A DNA stretch of 64,000 bases from Bacillota bacterium (GTDB taxonomy: Bacteria; Bacillota; Sulfobacillia; Sulfobacillales; Sulfobacillaceae): contig JAJZZP010000067.1 of the NCBI GenBank assembly GCA_021797515.1, positions 62,001 through 126,000 on the forward strand, given 5' to 3'. Shown one piece after another: positions 62,546-64,000 of this stretch (position 1 is its first letter; each line of letters starts with the position of its first letter). The notes under the pieces are model-generated. The model ran no database searches, was not told where the DNA came from, and worked only from the letters and a program-made list of their open reading frames with translations. A program made the position numbers and the translations under genes.

Positions 62546-62594
62546 CACCGCCGATGGGTTGAACAAGAAGACCAGATCGAAAGGAACGTACGCT

Positions 62595-63284
62595 ATGGCG
62601 TATCGACGCACCCCCAAAATCGAAACACGGTTGGCCGAAACGCGCGACCGGATCCTACACTCGGCGATTCAACTTATTGCCGCCCACGGGTATAAAGCGA
62701 CCAGTATGGACGCGATTGCCACCGACGCGGGGGTCTCAACGGGACTCTTGTACCGGCATTTTTCGTCGAAGTCTGAGATTTTTGATGAGGTGTTTCAGCG
62801 TATCAGTGCACGCGAAATTGCCGCCTGCCAAGCCGCCGCATTAGCGGGATCAACGAGCCGTGAGCGGCTCGCACGGGTTCTGGACACCTTCAGCCGGCGC
62901 GCGTTCCGCGATCGGCGGCTCGCGTGGGCGGTGCTCATTGAGCCCGTGGATGCGCGGATCGACGCCCGGCGCCTGCGCTTTCGGACGCCCTATCGCGACA
63001 TTTTTTCCAATCTCCTCCGTGAGGCAGTCGCGGCGGGCGAAATTCCGCCCTTAGCGGTCGAAATCGTCGCATCTGCTATCGTAGGCGCTGTGGTCGAGAG
63101 TCTCGCCGGCCCACTCTCCACCGTCACGGAGCGGGACGAGGAAGATCGAGTGGTCGCCGCACTGACACGTTTTTGCTTGCATGCCGTGGGCTATCGTGAC
63201 GATGCATCACGTGGCGAAGAGTTGAAGCCTGTTCCGGACGTGTCTTCAACCATATGCCATCACCAACGTGATGGTAACCTTTAA
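62595..63284 (+). CDS. TetR-family transcriptional regulator
   Basis: 229 residues from the ATG at 62595 (AAGGA upstream). Helix-turn-helix: RDRILHSAIQLIAAHGYKAT followed by SMDAIATDAGVSTGLLYRHF, then a GC-rich helical ligand domain. TetR proteins of this kind (FadR/PaaR-like) often regulate acyl-CoA or aromatic degradation, in agreement with neighbours. Its last 17 nt overlap the possible start region before the thioesterase gene. Confidence 0.92.
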   Translation: MAYRRTPKIETRLAETRDRILHSAIQLIAAHGYKATSMDAIATDAGVSTGLLYRHFSSKSEIFDEVFQRISAREIAACQAAALAGSTSRERLARVLDTFSRRAFRDRRLAWAVLIEPVDARIDARRLRFRTPYRDIFSNLLREAVAAGEIPPLAVEIVASAIVGAVVESLAGPLSTVTERDEEDRVVAALTRFCLHAVGYRDDASRGEELKPVPDVSSTICHHQRDGNL

Positions 63285-63357
63285 CACGAGGTCCAGTGGC
63301 TCGTTGTTGAGGATTAAAAGTTATTCACCACTGAGGTTAATAAATGAGGGGATATCC

Positions 63358-63765
63358 ATGAACGACATTCAGTCCTTTGCACGGCAGGTTTTTGCCAGTC
63401 AACCTTTCAGCCAGTTTATCGGCGCGCAGTTGACCGATTCGGGGCGCGACAGTGCGGAATTGACTCTTCCTATTGTGGAACACCTCAAACAGCAACATGG
63501 GTTCGTTCACGGTGGCGTGATCAGCTATCTTGCGGATAACACCATCACCTTCGCCGGTGGTCTGGCGCTGAACGGCAATGCGCTGACGGCCGAATTCAAG
63601 ATCAATTATCTGCGGCCAGCCATCGGCGATTGTCTTATAGCCCGGGCGAAGGCCCGGAGCATTGGAAAACGTCAGGCTGTCTGTCAGTGCGAGGTGTATG
63701 TCGTGGACGGCAGCGAAGAAAAGCTATGCGCCCTGGCTCAAGGGACGGTCGTGCCATCGCCATGA
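63358..63765 (+). CDS. PaaI-type hotdog thioesterase
   Basis: 135 residues beginning MNDIQSFARQVFASQPFSQF. Hotdog core QQHGFVHGGVISYLADNTIT (HGG motif with the conserved Asp nearby) and AEFKINYLRPAIGDCLIARA. Family members hydrolyse aromatic or acyl-CoA thioesters, for example in phenylacetate degradation. GAGGGG lies 6 nt before the ATG at 63358. It is between a TetR regulator and a Rieske dioxygenase gene. Confidence 0.9.
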   Translation: MNDIQSFARQVFASQPFSQFIGAQLTDSGRDSAELTLPIVEHLKQQHGFVHGGVISYLADNTITFAGGLALNGNALTAEFKINYLRPAIGDCLIARAKARSIGKRQAVCQCEVYVVDGSEEKLCALAQGTVVPSP

Positions 63766-63833
63766 TCGGGTTCTATTGCAACGCGCCGGATGTTAACGTT
63801 GGTGGAGTTGGTCATGAACAGGAGGAAAATGCG

Positions 63834-64000
63834 ATGCGCTACGAAACACAGGTCGACATCTTGCAGACACTGATTGCGCTTCATCAGCAGCACCGGGATC
63901 AGAAAATGCTCGGTGAAGTGGTGAAAGTCCCGGTGAGCCACTACACCGATTCAGACATTTTGGCACAGGAAATGGGCACGGTCTTTCGTCGCTATCCAAT
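63834..64000 (+). CDS. Rieske-type ring-hydroxylating dioxygenase, N-terminus (cut by window edge)
   Basis: Starts at the ATG at 63834 with AGGAGG 8 nt upstream and runs off the window. The 55 visible residues include VVKVPVSHYTDSDILAQEMG followed by TVFRRYP, matching the start of aromatic-ring-hydroxylating dioxygenase large subunits just before the Rieske 2Fe-2S domain (which would follow outside the window). Assignment is by N-terminal pattern and context. Confidence 0.65.
   Translation, partial: MRYETQVDILQTLIALHQQHRDQKMLGEVVKVPVSHYTDSDILAQEMGTVFRRYP

Noticed and set aside
1-64000. CRISPR arrays, tRNA and rRNA genes, prophage
   Set aside because: No regularly spaced repeats, cloverleaf sequences, rRNA cores or phage structural genes were seen.

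Overview
The window looks like a chromosomal segment of a deep-branching Bacillota, probably close to Sulfobacillus (inference). The signs are a Bacillus-like gene order running from recG-fakA-yloU to coaBC-rpoZ-remA, two T-box leaders, strong Shine-Dalgarno sites, frequent GTG and TTG starts, sigma-A type promoters (TTGACA-17-TATAAT variants), and an HspR-type heat-shock operon of the kind common in Actinobacteria and some Bacillota. I see no rRNA, tRNA or CRISPR array.

Layout. Positions 1-3964 (minus strand) hold hspR-dnaK-dnaJ-clpB without grpE. Positions 4691-7789 hold an amino-sugar recycling operon (BadF-type kinase, nagA, murQ) in which murQ is broken by an IS200/IS605-like remnant. 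Positions 7980-11437 hold aroF-tyrA-aroA behind a T-box whose specifier reads UAC (Tyr). Positions 11499-18184 hold the complete operon trpEGDCFBA behind a T-box with specifier UGG (Trp), diverging from an Fsr-like exporter. Positions 19480-37082 are a conserved housekeeping block, nearly all on the minus strand: recG, fakA, yloU, rpmB (plus strand), hslO, rpe-like, rsgA, prkC, prpC, rlmN, rsmB, fmt, def, priA, a MaoC-like gene, coaBC, rpoZ, remA.

From 37 kb the window turns into accessory DNA. There is an HSL-type esterase, transposase scraps, an orphan antitoxin-like gene with a palindromic operator, a ROK regulator beside a broken class II aldolase, an enolase-superfamily fragment, a DDE transposase fragment, a DedA protein, dapF, an AidB-like acyl-CoA dehydrogenase with a MerR regulator and a clear LiuR-like operator, a SERCA-like P-type ATPase, a decayed histidine kinase, a LacI-MFS-hydroxyacid dehydrogenase operon with tandem operators, a GNAT enzyme, an MFS transporter, metA, a nitrilase-family amidase and a decayed 2-keto-3-deoxygluconate kinase. 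The last 3.6 kb (60.4-64 kb) appears more GC-rich. It holds a second AidB-like dehydrogenase, a broken acyl-CoA synthetase, a TetR regulator, a PaaI-type thioesterase and the start of a Rieske dioxygenase, and looks like an acquired aromatic or acyl-CoA degradation module.

A recurring theme is decay of catabolic and sensory genes (murQ, aldolase, enolase-family gene, histidine kinase, kdgK, acyl-CoA synthetase) while biosynthetic and housekeeping genes stay intact. I did not find a clear multi-gene system that is wholly new. The best leads are the grpE-less heat-shock operon with a halved DnaJ zinc finger, the MaoC-like gene inserted between coaBC and priA, the orphan antitoxin with its operator cluster, and several strong palindromes.
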